DNA of 58,366 nt from a virus, in IMG/VR virus record IMGVR_UViG_3300045965_000268, positions 1-58,366 of that record; one strand, written 5' to 3'. A program made the position numbers and the translations under genes. The notes beneath the pieces were generated by a model that was not told where the DNA came from, searched no databases, and was given only the letters and a program-made list of their open reading frames with translations. Shown in pieces: positions 8,414-15,562 of this stretch. Positions within the stretch are counted from its first letter, which is position 1. Each line of letters starts with the position of its first letter.

Positions 8414-9501
8414 CCTTGCACCTCCGCGACCTTCGCCTGGACCCGCTCCGCGCGCGCCGGCGTCAGGTCCTGCTCCGTCGCCTCCGCCCACGCCGCCAGC
8501 TGGTCCTCGAGCCGCGTGCTCTGCGCGATCGCCGGGGTCCGGGTGCGCTCGGTCGGCACGACGATCTTCTCGAGGACGAAGTGGCTGGCGCGGTCGCGGA
8601 TCCCGTCGAAGACGGACGGCTCGAACGTGGCCACCTGGTCCTCGGGGATCTCGACGGTGACCTTGACCTCGGGCCTGTCGCCGCCCACGCTCTCGACCAG
8701 CGCTTCCAGGTAGGTATCCATCGGGGCCGTGATCGGCCAGGTCAGCTTGCGGACCACCATCTCCCGCGCCGGCAACGGCCGGTGCTCCCACGACGGAGCG
8801 AACCCATCGCCGACCGTGATCAGCACGTACGACTTGCGCTCAGCCGCCTCGGCAAAGGAGCAACGATAGAGGGAGCCGGCGATGACGACGTTGTCGCCGA
8901 TCGCCTGCCGGCGGTGAATGTGCCCGGTGACCACGAGCGAGGCCGGCGCGAGCGCGGCGAGCGGGACGACCATCTCATGGCCGACGTGGACTTCGTAATC
9001 GCTGTCGTTCAGGCGGGCCCCTTCCGGAGTCCAGTGGCCAGCGACGATGACGGGCTCCCTCGTTCCGGAGACCGTCTCCGCGATCGTCTCGGCCAGGAGC
9101 TGCGCGGAGTCCTTGTGCGTCTCGGCGCCGACGTAGGGCGCGTGTCCGCGTCGGGCGTAGGGCGCGAGCAGTAACGTGGCGCCGCGAAGTGGGACGGTGA
9201 CGAACTCGTCCCACGCCACCACGACGCCGAGGAACTCCAGCCAGCGCAGCGCATCCCTGGATTCGTGGTTCCCCGTGACCTCGAAGACGCTCCCGCGCTC
9301 CGCCATCCGCTTGTAGCGCATGCCGAGCGCCATGCGTTCCTCGCCGTTCGGGTCGCCCTCGCAGACGTCGCCGAGGCCGACGAACACCGACGCGCCTTGC
9401 TCGATCGCGTCCGTGATTGCGGCGTCCCAGACCTCCAGGGCGTGCTCGAAGCGAGGGCTGCGCAGGCTCACGTGGCGGTCGCCGAAGCAGGCGATCTTCA
9501 T
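8410..9501 (-). CDS. SbcD/Mre11-like (gp47-type) exonuclease subunit
   Basis: 363 aa calcineurin-like phosphoesterase. Metal-binding motifs in order: FGDRH (D8, H10), GLGD (D45), GNHE (N78, H79), a GHW box and GHIHR. The C-terminal part is the capping region that contacts the Rad50-like partner. It is translationally coupled to that partner by ATGA, as expected for a complex. Expected activity is Mn-dependent nuclease at double-strand ends. Confidence 0.9.
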   Translation of the reverse strand: MKIACFGDRHVSLRSPRFEHALEVWDAAITDAIEQGASVFVGLGDVCEGDPNGEERMALGMRYKRMAERGSVFEVTGNHESRDALRWLEFLGVVVAWDEFVTVPLRGATLLLAPYARRGHAPYVGAETHKDSAQLLAETIAETVSGTREPVIVAGHWTPEGARLNDSDYEVHVGHEMVVPLAALAPASLVVTGHIHRRQAIGDNVVIAGSLYRCSFAEAAERKSYVLITVGDGFAPSWEHRPLPAREMVVRKLTWPITAPMDTYLEALVESVGGDRPEVKVTVEIPEDQVATFEPSVFDGIRDRASHFVLEKIVVPTERTRTPAIAQSTRLEDQLAAWAEATEQDLTPARAERVQAKVAEVQG

Positions 9502-10013
9502 GACGCCCTCTCTGCTCGGGCCGTGCAGCTCTTACAGCGCGCACGGAGACCGCGGAAGGTGCTGGCCTGTCGAGCGAACTCCGTCGGAGGCTTCCGCTCC
9601 CGACATTTCGAGCAGAGCTTCCCGCCGAGCCGGCTGTCGATCAGCCGTCGAGTCCGGGCGTGGAGCAGCTTGTGATAGCCCGCGTCCTCGCAGATCACGA
9701 GATTCGTTGGCCGGTTATCCGACCTGATCTCGTTCACGTGATGGACAACGGCGCTCGCCGGCAGTGGTCGTCCGAGGGCGCGTTCGGCGATGAGGACGTG
9801 CTCGAACACGTATCCGTCTCGACGCCGAGGCGGCACCGCCGGGTCGAGCACCAACACGTGCCCATCGACGATCCTGCGTCCGAGCTTCTTGATGCTTCGC
9901 CCCGCGTGCCCGTGAATGAATCGGACGGGTTGTCCCTTCACCTGATTGCGACCCTTGATCGTCGCTGTCGCGATCGGGGCCGGCTGACCACAGCCGCACT
10001 CGCACTGCTTCAT
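9498..10013 (-). CDS. HNH endonuclease (homing type)
   Basis: 171 aa; the ATG shares a base with the previous stop (TGATG). N-terminal Cys cluster (CECGCGQ), then the HNH core SAVVHHVNEIRSDNRPTNL...YHKLLH, and a C-terminal zinc ribbon (CSKC...CKSC). The architecture is that of free-standing phage homing HNH enzymes. It sits between a 56-aa gene and the SbcD-like gene without disrupting either. Second of three HNH proteins in this genome. Confidence 0.85.
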   Translation of the reverse strand: MKQCECGCGQPAPIATATIKGRNQVKGQPVRFIHGHAGRSIKKLGRRIVDGHVLVLDPAVPPRRRDGYVFEHVLIAERALGRPLPASAVVHHVNEIRSDNRPTNLVICEDAGYHKLLHARTRRLIDSRLGGKLCSKCRERKPPTEFARQASTFRGLRARCKSCTARAERAS

Positions 10014-10183
10014 CAGGCGATCCGCCGGTGCTCGAGCGCCTCGAGCTCGGCGTCGACGACCGTCCGGAGGGCCTGGGCGAGCCGCTCGGTCTCCTGCGCG
10101 CGCTCGTCCATCGTGAGCCGGTAGCCGGTCAGGATCGTCTTGGCCAGGCCGTGGCACTTCTGGTCGATGTCCAGGGCGGGCAT
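10013..10183 (-). CDS. 56-aa helical microprotein
   Basis: Begins MPALDIDQKCHGLAKTILTG and ends with a charged amphipathic helix (ETERLAQALRTVVDAELEAL). Both ends overlap neighbouring genes by TGATG. No family recognised. Confidence 0.6.
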   Translation of the reverse strand: MPALDIDQKCHGLAKTILTGYRLTMDERAQETERLAQALRTVVDAELEALEHRRIA

Positions 10184-11271
10184 CAGAAGGGCACCCGCTC
10201 CGGCCGGCCGGTGAGCTGCTCGGCCAGCGGCCGACCGTCGTCCACGACACGCCGCGCCTCGCCGTCGATCACCGGCCCGCCGCCGCTGCTGGTCTCGTCG
10301 TCGACCTGGAGGCCGCGCTTCGCCATCTGGGCCTCGAACAGCTCACGGATCTTCCGGGCCCGCACCATCTCGGCGTAGGTGAGCTTCCGGCCGATCTTCA
10401 GCGTCAGGGCCTTGTAGCTGATGCCGGCGTTGCTCCGCTCGTCGGTGAGCCCGAAGACGGTGGTCACGGCGAGCAGCGCCGAGTTGGCCTTCCGGAGCTG
10501 CACGGCGTAGTCGGAGAACGTCTTGAGGGCTGACGGCGGCAGGCTGACGAGCGTGGGGATCTCCTCGTCGCCCATCAGCACGAACGTCTGCAGGCGTGCC
10601 TTGCACGCCTGCCCGTGTCCGTCCCTACCGGTGCCGAAGCGTGCGTGGGGGCAGATCCCGCAGGTCTTCGCCTGCTTCCCCTCGCCCTCCAGCGGCGTGA
10701 TGCCGTCCGGCGACGAGCAGGTCGGCGGGTTCTTCTTGCTCACCTCAGCGTCCAGCGGCCAGTACGCTCGGGTCGGCTGCTTGTAGACGACGATGCCCTC
10801 GAGCGTCTTCCTCGCCTCGGGCTCGCCGCTCGCCGTCGGCACCTCCCAGAACGACGAGCCGGAGGTCGGGTACGGCACCCGCGGGAACGTGATGTCGAGG
10901 CCGTCCGTCGTCTCGCGCTGCTCCTCGCGGAAGAAGGCCACGGCCGCGGCGCGCTCCTCGGGCGGCATCAGGGCCCACTCCTCGGCGCTGAACATCTCCT
11001 CCAGGCCGCGGGGGACGGTGGCCAGCGCCTGATCCTGGCTGGTAGTGGCGATCACGGATGGTCGGTCTGCGGTCGGCATGGGTGGCTCCTCCTGGTCGTG
11101 GGTGATGGGCTCCTCCAGCACGGGCGCCGTCACCGTCTCCACGGCGGCCGCGGGCGGCGCCTCGAACATCGGCCCGCCGGTGCCGGCGAGCCGGCGGCCG
11201 TCGGGCCCGTACACGTAGCCGAGATCGGGACGAGGGCTGAAACGAGTGCCGCGGGACGAACGCCGCGCCAT
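10183..11271 (-). CDS. Conserved phage protein, possible ssDNA-binding role
   Basis: 362 aa. The central region has an SSFWEVP segment, a cysteine cluster (TCSSPDG, KTCGICPHARFG, GQACKAR) likely to bind zinc, and a following PTLVSLPPSALKTFSDYAVQL block. This resembles a conserved phage early-protein family found beside recombination genes, but I cannot name it with certainty. The N-terminal 130 residues are acidic and proline-rich, probably disordered. Its place upstream of SbcD/SbcC suggests a DNA-metabolism role. Confidence 0.65.
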   Translation of the reverse strand: MARRSSRGTRFSPRPDLGYVYGPDGRRLAGTGGPMFEAPPAAAVETVTAPVLEEPITHDQEEPPMPTADRPSVIATTSQDQALATVPRGLEEMFSAEEWALMPPEERAAAVAFFREEQRETTDGLDITFPRVPYPTSGSSFWEVPTASGEPEARKTLEGIVVYKQPTRAYWPLDAEVSKKNPPTCSSPDGITPLEGEGKQAKTCGICPHARFGTGRDGHGQACKARLQTFVLMGDEEIPTLVSLPPSALKTFSDYAVQLRKANSALLAVTTVFGLTDERSNAGISYKALTLKIGRKLTYAEMVRARKIRELFEAQMAKRGLQVDDETSSGGGPVIDGEARRVVDDGRPLAEQLTGRPERVPF

Positions 11272-11276
11272 CGCGG

Positions 11277-11693
11277 TTACCGCCCCGCGACGAGGAGATT
11301 GATCTCCGCGACGGCGAGGTCGACGACGGCGCGCCAGGACCGCTGCTCGTCCTCCAGGCGCTGCACGTCCAGCCCGCGCATCGTCAGGTCGTTCTCGGCG
11401 AAGCTCAGCTCGTGCATCACCTTGCCGTAGTCGTCCGAGGCGGCGAGGCGGCGCTTCGTCTCGGCGCTGCGCAGCTCGGCGTTGCTGAACGCCGGCTTGT
11501 TCGCGGCGTCGCGCTCCCCGGCGACGAGCACGGACGTCTCCGCCTCGATCTCGTCGCGGTGATCCTTCAGCCGCGCCACAATCCCCTGCGCCTCGGCCCT
11601 CGCCACTCGGGCCTTGTAGAGCGCGTCGGGCGTGGCGAGGAGGCGCTGCTTCATCCCGGCGATGTCGTTCAGACGGATCGTGTCAGCGGGCAT
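11277..11693 (-). CDS. Coiled-coil hypothetical protein
   Basis: 138 aa, almost entirely charged alpha-helix (ARVARAEAQGIVARLKDH; AENDLTMRGLDVQRLEDE), with no cysteine or hydrophobic segment. No family recognised. The start overlaps the end of the upstream zinc-ribbon gene by 11 bp. Confidence 0.65.
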   Translation of the reverse strand: MPADTIRLNDIAGMKQRLLATPDALYKARVARAEAQGIVARLKDHRDEIEAETSVLVAGERDAANKPAFSNAELRSAETKRRLAASDDYGKVMHELSFAENDLTMRGLDVQRLEDEQRSWRAVVDLAVAEINLLVAGR

Positions 11694-11889
11694 GGGTGGC
11701 CTCCATGGGGGAGTGGGATTGTGGAATGGTGGTGACTCGCCATGGCGGCGACCACCGAGACATCAGGCTCGTGACCGGGACGATGTTGTCGCTGGCGCAG
11801 CTCGGGCAAGAACGCCGGCCGAGCGGCCGCGGATCGGGCTGGTACGCCTCGCCGCATTCGACGCACGTGAAGAGGTCGGCGAGCTTCAT
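11683..11889 (-). CDS. Zinc-ribbon microprotein
   Basis: 68 aa; the start MKLADLFTCVECGEAY is fixed by ATGA overlap with the upstream membrane peptide. CVEC and CPSC form a four-cysteine zinc ribbon about 20 residues apart. Likely a small nucleic-acid-binding or structural zinc protein. Confidence 0.6.
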   Translation of the reverse strand: MKLADLFTCVECGEAYQPDPRPLGRRSCPSCASDNIVPVTSLMSRWSPPWRVTTIPQSHSPMEATHAR

Positions 11890-11996
11890 TCGCCGCGCTC
11901 CTGCCGGCTCTGCTCCCCCGCCGCGTGCAGGCACCAGAAGGTCGCCAGCAGGCTGAAGGCGAGGAACGCGAAGAGGAGAGCGAGCCGAAGCGTCAT
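11886..11996 (-). CDS. 36-aa single-pass membrane peptide
   Basis: MTLRLALLFAFLAFSLLATF is a near-perfect transmembrane helix, followed by a charged tail. Start and stop both form ATGA overlaps with neighbours, which is the strongest sign it is translated. Function unknown. Confidence 0.6.
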   Translation of the reverse strand: MTLRLALLFAFLAFSLLATFWCLHAAGEQSRQERGE

Positions 11997-12145
11997 CGCG
12001 ACACCTCCTCGACGGTCGGCGGGGCAGAGAAAAAGGCCGAATCTGGCGCGAGCGTCGCCAGGAGCAGGCCGCACGCGAAGACCGCGATCACGGCGACGAG
12101 GAAGGCCGCCGCGTCGCAGACGAGCGAACGCCGGCGAGCCCTCAC
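11993..12145 (-). CDS. 50-aa single-pass membrane peptide
   Basis: GTG start overlapping the previous stop (GTGA). Basic N-terminus (VRARRRSL), then a transmembrane helix (AAFLVAVIAVFACGLLLATL) and an acidic tail. It is paired with the 36-aa membrane peptide downstream. A membrane role is the only thing that can be said. Confidence 0.6.
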   Translation of the reverse strand: MRARRRSLVCDAAAFLVAVIAVFACGLLLATLAPDSAFFSAPPTVEEVSR

Positions 12146-12339
12146 CGCGGCTCCCGCGCCGGCAGCGCATACATGCGCTCCAGCAGGTTGTCGTCGAGGA
12201 TCGGGATCAGCTCCTCGGCATGCGCGAGCCGCAACACTTCGCGCATGCACGCACGGCAGATGCCGAGCAGCGCGGCGGGCCCGTCCGTCGCTAGCATCGG
12301 CTGATCGCAGCCGTCGCAGATCAGGGGATCTCGGATCAT
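12142..12339 (-). CDS. Zinc-binding microprotein (CxxC-CxxC)
   Basis: 65 aa with CDGC and CRAC pairs about 18 residues apart and a helical C-terminal half. Translationally coupled on both sides. The start lies just below a cluster of GGTGCC-N4-GGCACC inverted repeats. No known family. Confidence 0.6.
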   Translation of the reverse strand: MIRDPLICDGCDQPMLATDGPAALLGICRACMREVLRLAHAEELIPILDDNLLERMYALPAREPR

Positions 12340-12677
12340 GCAGACCTCCGTGGGTGCCGATCGGCACCCGAGGTGCCGTCTGGCACCCGGGCGGGCGGCT
12401 TGCGCACTGCGTCGGTGTCGGCGGTGCCACCCGGCACCGTCTGGCCGAATAGGGTGCCGAGCAGGCCCTGGATGCCCCGGTAGTCGCCGCGTACCTTCAA
12501 CGCGTCGATGGCGGAATCGAGCATGGCCTTCAACGCGAAGTCGCCCACGGGCATGAACGCCGGCTTCGCCTGCATCACCAGCCGGTGGAGCGAGGCCGGT
12601 GCGCGCAGCGTGTCGCAGAGCCCCTCGACGGCCATCTTCAGACGCGCGTCTCGTGATTCGTCGGTGAACGGGTTCAT
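12336..12677 (-). CDS. Hypothetical early protein
   Basis: 113 aa, helical N-terminal two thirds (LKMAVEGLCDTLRAPASLHR, FALKAMLDSAIDALKVRG). The C-terminal tail is low-complexity, and its DNA contains three GGTGCC-N4-GGCACC inverted repeats. It is the second gene of the leftward early operon, coupled by ATGA to the Cro-like gene. No family recognised. Confidence 0.6.
   Translation of the reverse strand: MNPFTDESRDARLKMAVEGLCDTLRAPASLHRLVMQAKPAFMPVGDFALKAMLDSAIDALKVRGDYRGIQGLLGTLFGQTVPGGTADTDAVRKPPARVPDGTSGADRHPRRSA
12353..12438. repeat. Three GGTGCC-N4-GGCACC inverted repeats
   Basis: Perfect inverted repeats at 12353-12368 (spacer GATC), 12372-12387 (GTCT) and 12423-12438 (ACCC), with a half-site GGTGCC at 12453-12458. 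They lie in the 3' end of one gene, just upstream of the next start. They could be binding sites of a dimeric regulator; a codon-use effect cannot be excluded. Confidence 0.6.
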
Positions 12678-12913
12678 GCGGCGGACCCCTGGGCGGCGTG
12701 GCGATGCGCGGCGAGGAGCCGCTTGGCGGCGTTGAGGACGTTGCGCGACTTCCGGCGGCCAGCCAGGACGTTCGACACGGTCGTCGCGTTCACGCTCCGC
12801 CGCCGGGAGGTCCTCGACGCCTCAACCGCGACCGCTTCCTGGCTGATGCCGTGACGCTGGAGCGCGGCCTTGAGCCGTGCTAGCGTCCCGGGGCTTGCTT
12901 TGCTTTGCTTCAC
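12674..12913 (-). CDS. Cro/CI-like HTH regulator
   Basis: 79 aa. LARLKAALQRHGISQEAVAV, then NATTVSNVLAGRRKSRNV, is a lambda-repressor-type HTH (Xre fold) with little else, the size of a Cro protein. It is the first gene of the leftward early operon and is divergent from the repressor-like gene at 12986 across a region with two palindromic operators. It probably binds those operators and helps set the lysis-lysogeny choice. Confidence 0.75.
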   Translation of the reverse strand: MKQSKASPGTLARLKAALQRHGISQEAVAVEASRTSRRRSVNATTVSNVLAGRRKSRNVLNAAKRLLAAHRHAAQGSAA

Positions 12914-12927
12914 GATGGCGACGCTAC

Positions 12928-12972
12928 TCCGCTTTTGCGGAAGACGTCAAGAACAAAATCCGCATATGCGGA
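12928..12972. promoter_or_regulatory. Divergent control region with two TCCGC-N4-GCGGA operators
   Basis: Two perfect 14-bp palindromes, TCCGCTTTTGCGGA (12928-12941) and TCCGCATATGCGGA (12959-12972), have starts 31 bp apart, about three helical turns. On the minus strand TTGACG (12945-12950) could be the -35 of the leftward early promoter, with TAGCGT as a weak -10; the first operator would then fill its spacer. The second operator ends 14 bp before the rightward GTG start. This is the classic geometry of a temperate-phage switch. Confidence 0.75.
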
Positions 12973-12985
12973 TGGCGGCCTGGAA

Positions 12986-13465
12986 GTGCCCGATAAAGCG
13001 GACGACCTTGAGCTACTCGAGCGAGCGATTCAACGCGCCGGGAGCCCGGCGGCGCTTGCGCAGGCGCTCGGCCTTTCCAGTGAAAAGCGTGTCAGCGATC
13101 TCAAGACACGCGGGTTCAAGTCCCCGTTCATCCGGATTGCTCTACGGGTCTACGCTGACTCAAATCTCCTCCTTGCGGCAGGCGCCGGCGACACCTCCGC
13201 GGAGCCAGGTGACCAAGAGGAAGGGGCGGCTCACAGCTCCGCCTTGACGCGGATAGCGGGAGCTCTCCGTCTCAGCGCAGCGTCGCTCGGTGACCTGCGT
13301 TCCAAGGGTGACCGAGAGCTCTACGCCGAGGAGGTTGCGCGGATCCGCGCCCGGTATGAGCAGACGATCGACCGTACGCTCACCGCATTGGCCGAGCAGC
13401 TCGAGCGCGAGCTCGCCGAAGCCAAGCGCCGCATCATTGAGTCTGGAAAGAAACCGCGCCGGTGA
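12986..13465 (+). CDS. Repressor-like HTH protein (immunity regulator)
   Basis: 159 aa from the GTG after the second operator; an upstream TTG at 12905 in the same frame would run through the operators and is less likely. LLERAIQRAGSPAALAQALG, then SSEKRVSDLKTRGFKSP, is a YdaS-like HTH. A linker follows, then a long charged helix (ELYAEEVARIRARYEQTIDR) for oligomerisation. It is divergent from the Cro-like gene and coupled to the ImmA-like gene, so it is the best candidate for the lysogeny repressor. Confidence 0.65.
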   Translation: MPDKADDLELLERAIQRAGSPAALAQALGLSSEKRVSDLKTRGFKSPFIRIALRVYADSNLLLAAGAGDTSAEPGDQEEGAAHSSALTRIAGALRLSAASLGDLRSKGDRELYAEEVARIRARYEQTIDRTLTALAEQLERELAEAKRRIIESGKKPRR

Positions 13466-13974
13466 CCGGGCCGGAGATGGTCGCGCTCCTCGGCGCGAAA
13501 ATCCCAGGCTTCGGACAGCGGCGCCTCGACTACGGCGACTTCCTCGCGGTGTGCCGGCGGGAGCGGATCCGCGTCGAGACGCGCCCGTACCTGTGGGACG
13601 AGTATCTGAACCGATGGGGCTCGCGGCCCACGATCACGCTCAACACGGGCCTGACGCCGACCTACAAGACCTTCGTGGCCTTCCACGCGCTCGGTCACTG
13701 GTTCCTGCACCCAGGCGACATCGAGTATTACCTCGGTTCACCGGGCTGGCTCGATCAGACGGAGATCGAGGCGTCGACGGTGGCGTTGCTCGCGTTGAAC
13801 CCTTGGCCGGCGGGGCCTCCCTATCCGACACTGGAGCGAGCCCATACCGATGGGGACCTAATGCGACTGTGGGTCGCCTTCCCCGAGCGCCGTCCTGGGG
13901 AACGGATGGGATGGCGGCGACGGCGCGTGGCGCTGCAACGATACGTGCAGGGGCAGCTCGAATTCGAGTGGTAA
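13462..13974 (+). CDS. ImmA/IrrE-like protein with altered catalytic motif
   Basis: 170 aa, GTG start overlapping the repressor-like stop (GTGA). The ImmA-type region reads FVAFHALGHWFLHP (H75, H79), then TEIEASTVALL (E101 or E103 as the third zinc ligand). The family motif is HExxH; here the catalytic Glu is Ala76 (HALGH). Zinc ligands remain but peptidase activity is doubtful. In ICEBs1-type systems ImmA cleaves the repressor ImmR. Here the protein may have become a binding partner or sensor instead. Confidence 0.7.
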   Translation: MTGPEMVALLGAKIPGFGQRRLDYGDFLAVCRRERIRVETRPYLWDEYLNRWGSRPTITLNTGLTPTYKTFVAFHALGHWFLHPGDIEYYLGSPGWLDQTEIEASTVALLALNPWPAGPPYPTLERAHTDGDLMRLWVAFPERRPGERMGWRRRRVALQRYVQGQLEFEW

Positions 13975-13988
13975 GGAGGGACAGCAGG

Positions 13989-14330
13989 ATGGCGCTCCGG
14001 GGCGTGGTCGTTCTCGTGCTCTCGATATCGATGCTGCTCGCCGTCTCGGCAGGCGGCCAAGTAATGCAGCTCGAACGCGGCGAGATTGCCGGCTTCCTCG
14101 GCTCCTCGCGCGACGCCGTGATCGCTCGGCTCGGGCGCCCAGTCTCCTCGGGCACGAAGGTCGAGCCAGCCGGCTCCGTCGACATCCTCCGCTTCAGAGG
14201 CATGGGCTTCGACCGGGCGACCTCGCTGACCTACGACGTCGAGGTCACGATGCGTAACGGCCAGGTCGCCGAGGTGTTCTTCCTCGACGACACGACGCAG
14301 CGGGGGCAGCCGGGGCGCCCGCGACGGTGA
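13989..14330 (+). CDS. Secreted/periplasmic protein, possible BamE-like fold
   Basis: 113 aa, ATG preceded by a strong AAGGAGGG site. The N-terminus (LRGVVVLVLSISMLLAVSAG) is a signal peptide. The mature part, IAGFLGSSRDAVIARLGRPV then LTYDVEVTMRNGQVAEVFF, looks like a small beta-sheet domain of the SmpA/BamE-like type (weak resemblance). It is in the lysogenically expressed block, so it may alter the host envelope. Confidence 0.55.
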   Translation: MALRGVVVLVLSISMLLAVSAGGQVMQLERGEIAGFLGSSRDAVIARLGRPVSSGTKVEPAGSVDILRFRGMGFDRATSLTYDVEVTMRNGQVAEVFFLDDTTQRGQPGRPRR

Positions 14331-14431
14331 TTGCCTCAGTCATCCTAGGGTGGTTGTTCGTCATCGGCGGCACGATCCTGCTGATCCTTGCGAGGATCTG
14401 GCTCTCAACCCGCTTCTCCCACACGCTCTGA
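14327..14431 (+). CDS. 34-aa membrane peptide
   Basis: GTG start overlapping the upstream stop (GTGA), and a stop sharing a base with the next ATG (TGATG). IASVILGWLFVIGGTILLIL is a strong transmembrane helix with a basic end. Function unknown; it may act with the secreted protein upstream. Confidence 0.6.
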   Translation: MIASVILGWLFVIGGTILLILARIWLSTRFSHTL

Positions 14432-15063
14432 TGTCTTCCGAGGCGCCCCCTCGAGCGCGCTTCCGTCTGACCTTCCTCTCCTCCACCGCGGCCGGCTATC
14501 AGGATGCCGTGAAGGTGGCGCGCGGCTGCGCGGGCTATCACGAGGAGGCGGTCGGTCGAGCGATCGTCCACACGTGCGAGCTGATGACCTTCACCGAGCC
14601 GGAGATCCGCCGCTTTCTCCAGGCGTGGAACCTCGTCCAGCGCTGGCACGCCTCGCGCCTCGAGGTCGACGGCGTGTACGCGACGGGTATGGAGCGCTTC
14701 ACCCTTCAGCGGGTCCTCGAGTGTATGGCCAAGGCGGCCGCGTTCTCCCCGCCGCAGCGCTACTGTCACTCCACATCGGCCCGGACGCTCTCGTCGGCTG
14801 CGGCATCAGCATCGCCCGGGCGCCCGATCCTGATTCCGTGCCGGCTCTGGGCCTCGTCGTGGGGGACGTGGGGCGACGTCGACTGGGGCGATCCAGGGCG
14901 CCGAGACGATCAGGTCCGCGCCTCGCTCGCGGACCGGGGCGTCACGCGGTGCCCGTTCCTAACCCTGGAGCCACTTCCCCACGCCTCCGGGGCTGCCGAT
15001 GTCAGCGCCGCGGATAACGTCATCCCGCTGCGGCGACGCAATCCTCAAGCGCCGGCGCCGTGA
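14431..15063 (+). CDS. Hypothetical protein in lysogeny block
   Basis: 210 aa from the ATG in a TGATG overlap. The N-terminal part is mixed (RFRLTFLSSTAAGYQDAVKV, FTEPEIRRFLQAWNLVQRWH) and the C-terminal part is Trp- and Pro-rich. No family recognised. Coupled to the next gene by GTGA. Confidence 0.5.
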   Translation: MSSEAPPRARFRLTFLSSTAAGYQDAVKVARGCAGYHEEAVGRAIVHTCELMTFTEPEIRRFLQAWNLVQRWHASRLEVDGVYATGMERFTLQRVLECMAKAAAFSPPQRYCHSTSARTLSSAAASASPGRPILIPCRLWASSWGTWGDVDWGDPGRRDDQVRASLADRGVTRCPFLTLEPLPHASGAADVSAADNVIPLRRRNPQAPAP

Positions 15064-15404
15064 GTCCGCGCTCCCTCGAGCAGCGCAAGCACGTGATGCT
15101 CACCGCGCTGGCCGCGCTGAACCTCCAGTGGCGCGGGGAGCCGCCGCCGGTCGTCGACGAGCTGCGCGAGGTCCTCGGCTCCTGGAAGGGTGTCGGGATC
15201 CTCATCGATGGGTTGCTCGCCCAGGGCCGCGACGTCGAACTGGCGCATTATCCGTCCGGCTGGCGGGCGACCGTCTATTACGCGGGCTCGGTCCACTCGC
15301 TGGTGAGGGGTACCGGCGAGGCGCGGGCGGCGACGCCGTGGCACGCACTGCAGCAGGCGGCATGGGAGACGGTTTCGGCGAAGGATCCGGCGCCGGGGAC
15401 ATAG
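15060..15404 (+). CDS. Hypothetical protein
   Basis: 114 aa, GTG start overlapping the previous stop. Contains VVDELREVLGSWKGVGILID and a beta-rich centre (VELAHYPSGWRATVYYAG). No family recognised. Last protein gene before the tRNA and terminator. Confidence 0.5.
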   Translation: MSPRSLEQRKHVMLTALAALNLQWRGEPPPVVDELREVLGSWKGVGILIDGLLAQGRDVELAHYPSGWRATVYYAGSVHSLVRGTGEARAATPWHALQQAAWETVSAKDPAPGT

Positions 15405-15456
15405 CCGTACCAAAAAAAGCGGACCGTGACCCGTTGGCGCGAGTCACGGCCCTGAT

Positions 15457-15530
15457 GCCCTCGTAGCTCAGGAGGAAAGAGCGTGGGGCCCGTACCCCTG
15501 AGGTCGCAGGTTCGAGTCCTGCCGAGGGCA
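15457..15530 (+). tRNA. tRNA, probably Thr (anticodon CGU), with C33
   Basis: 74-nt cloverleaf: acceptor GCCCTCG/CGAGGGC, D arm GCTC-AGGAGGAAA-GAGC, anticodon arm TGGGG-CCCGTAC-CCCTG (two G-U pairs), variable loop of 5, T arm GCAGG-TTCGAGT-CCTGC and discriminator A; CCA is not encoded. The centred loop gives anticodon CGT (Thr, codon ACG), matching the Thr-like acceptor end GCC...GGC. Position 33 is C rather than the near-universal U, so the anticodon is less certain. The antisense frame shows the typical SAGLEPATSGV peptide of bacterial tRNA genes. Confidence 0.8.
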
Positions 15531-15538
15531 CTTACCCT

Positions 15539-15562
15539 AGGGCACCCCTTCGGGGGTGCCCT
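15539..15562 (+). terminator. Hairpin terminator after the tRNA
   Basis: A perfect 10-bp stem, AGGGCACCCC/GGGGTGCCCT, is closed by the very stable UUCG tetraloop and followed by a weak pyrimidine tail (TCCTT). It ends the repressor-to-tRNA transcript and insulates the toxin-antitoxin unit downstream. Confidence 0.75.
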
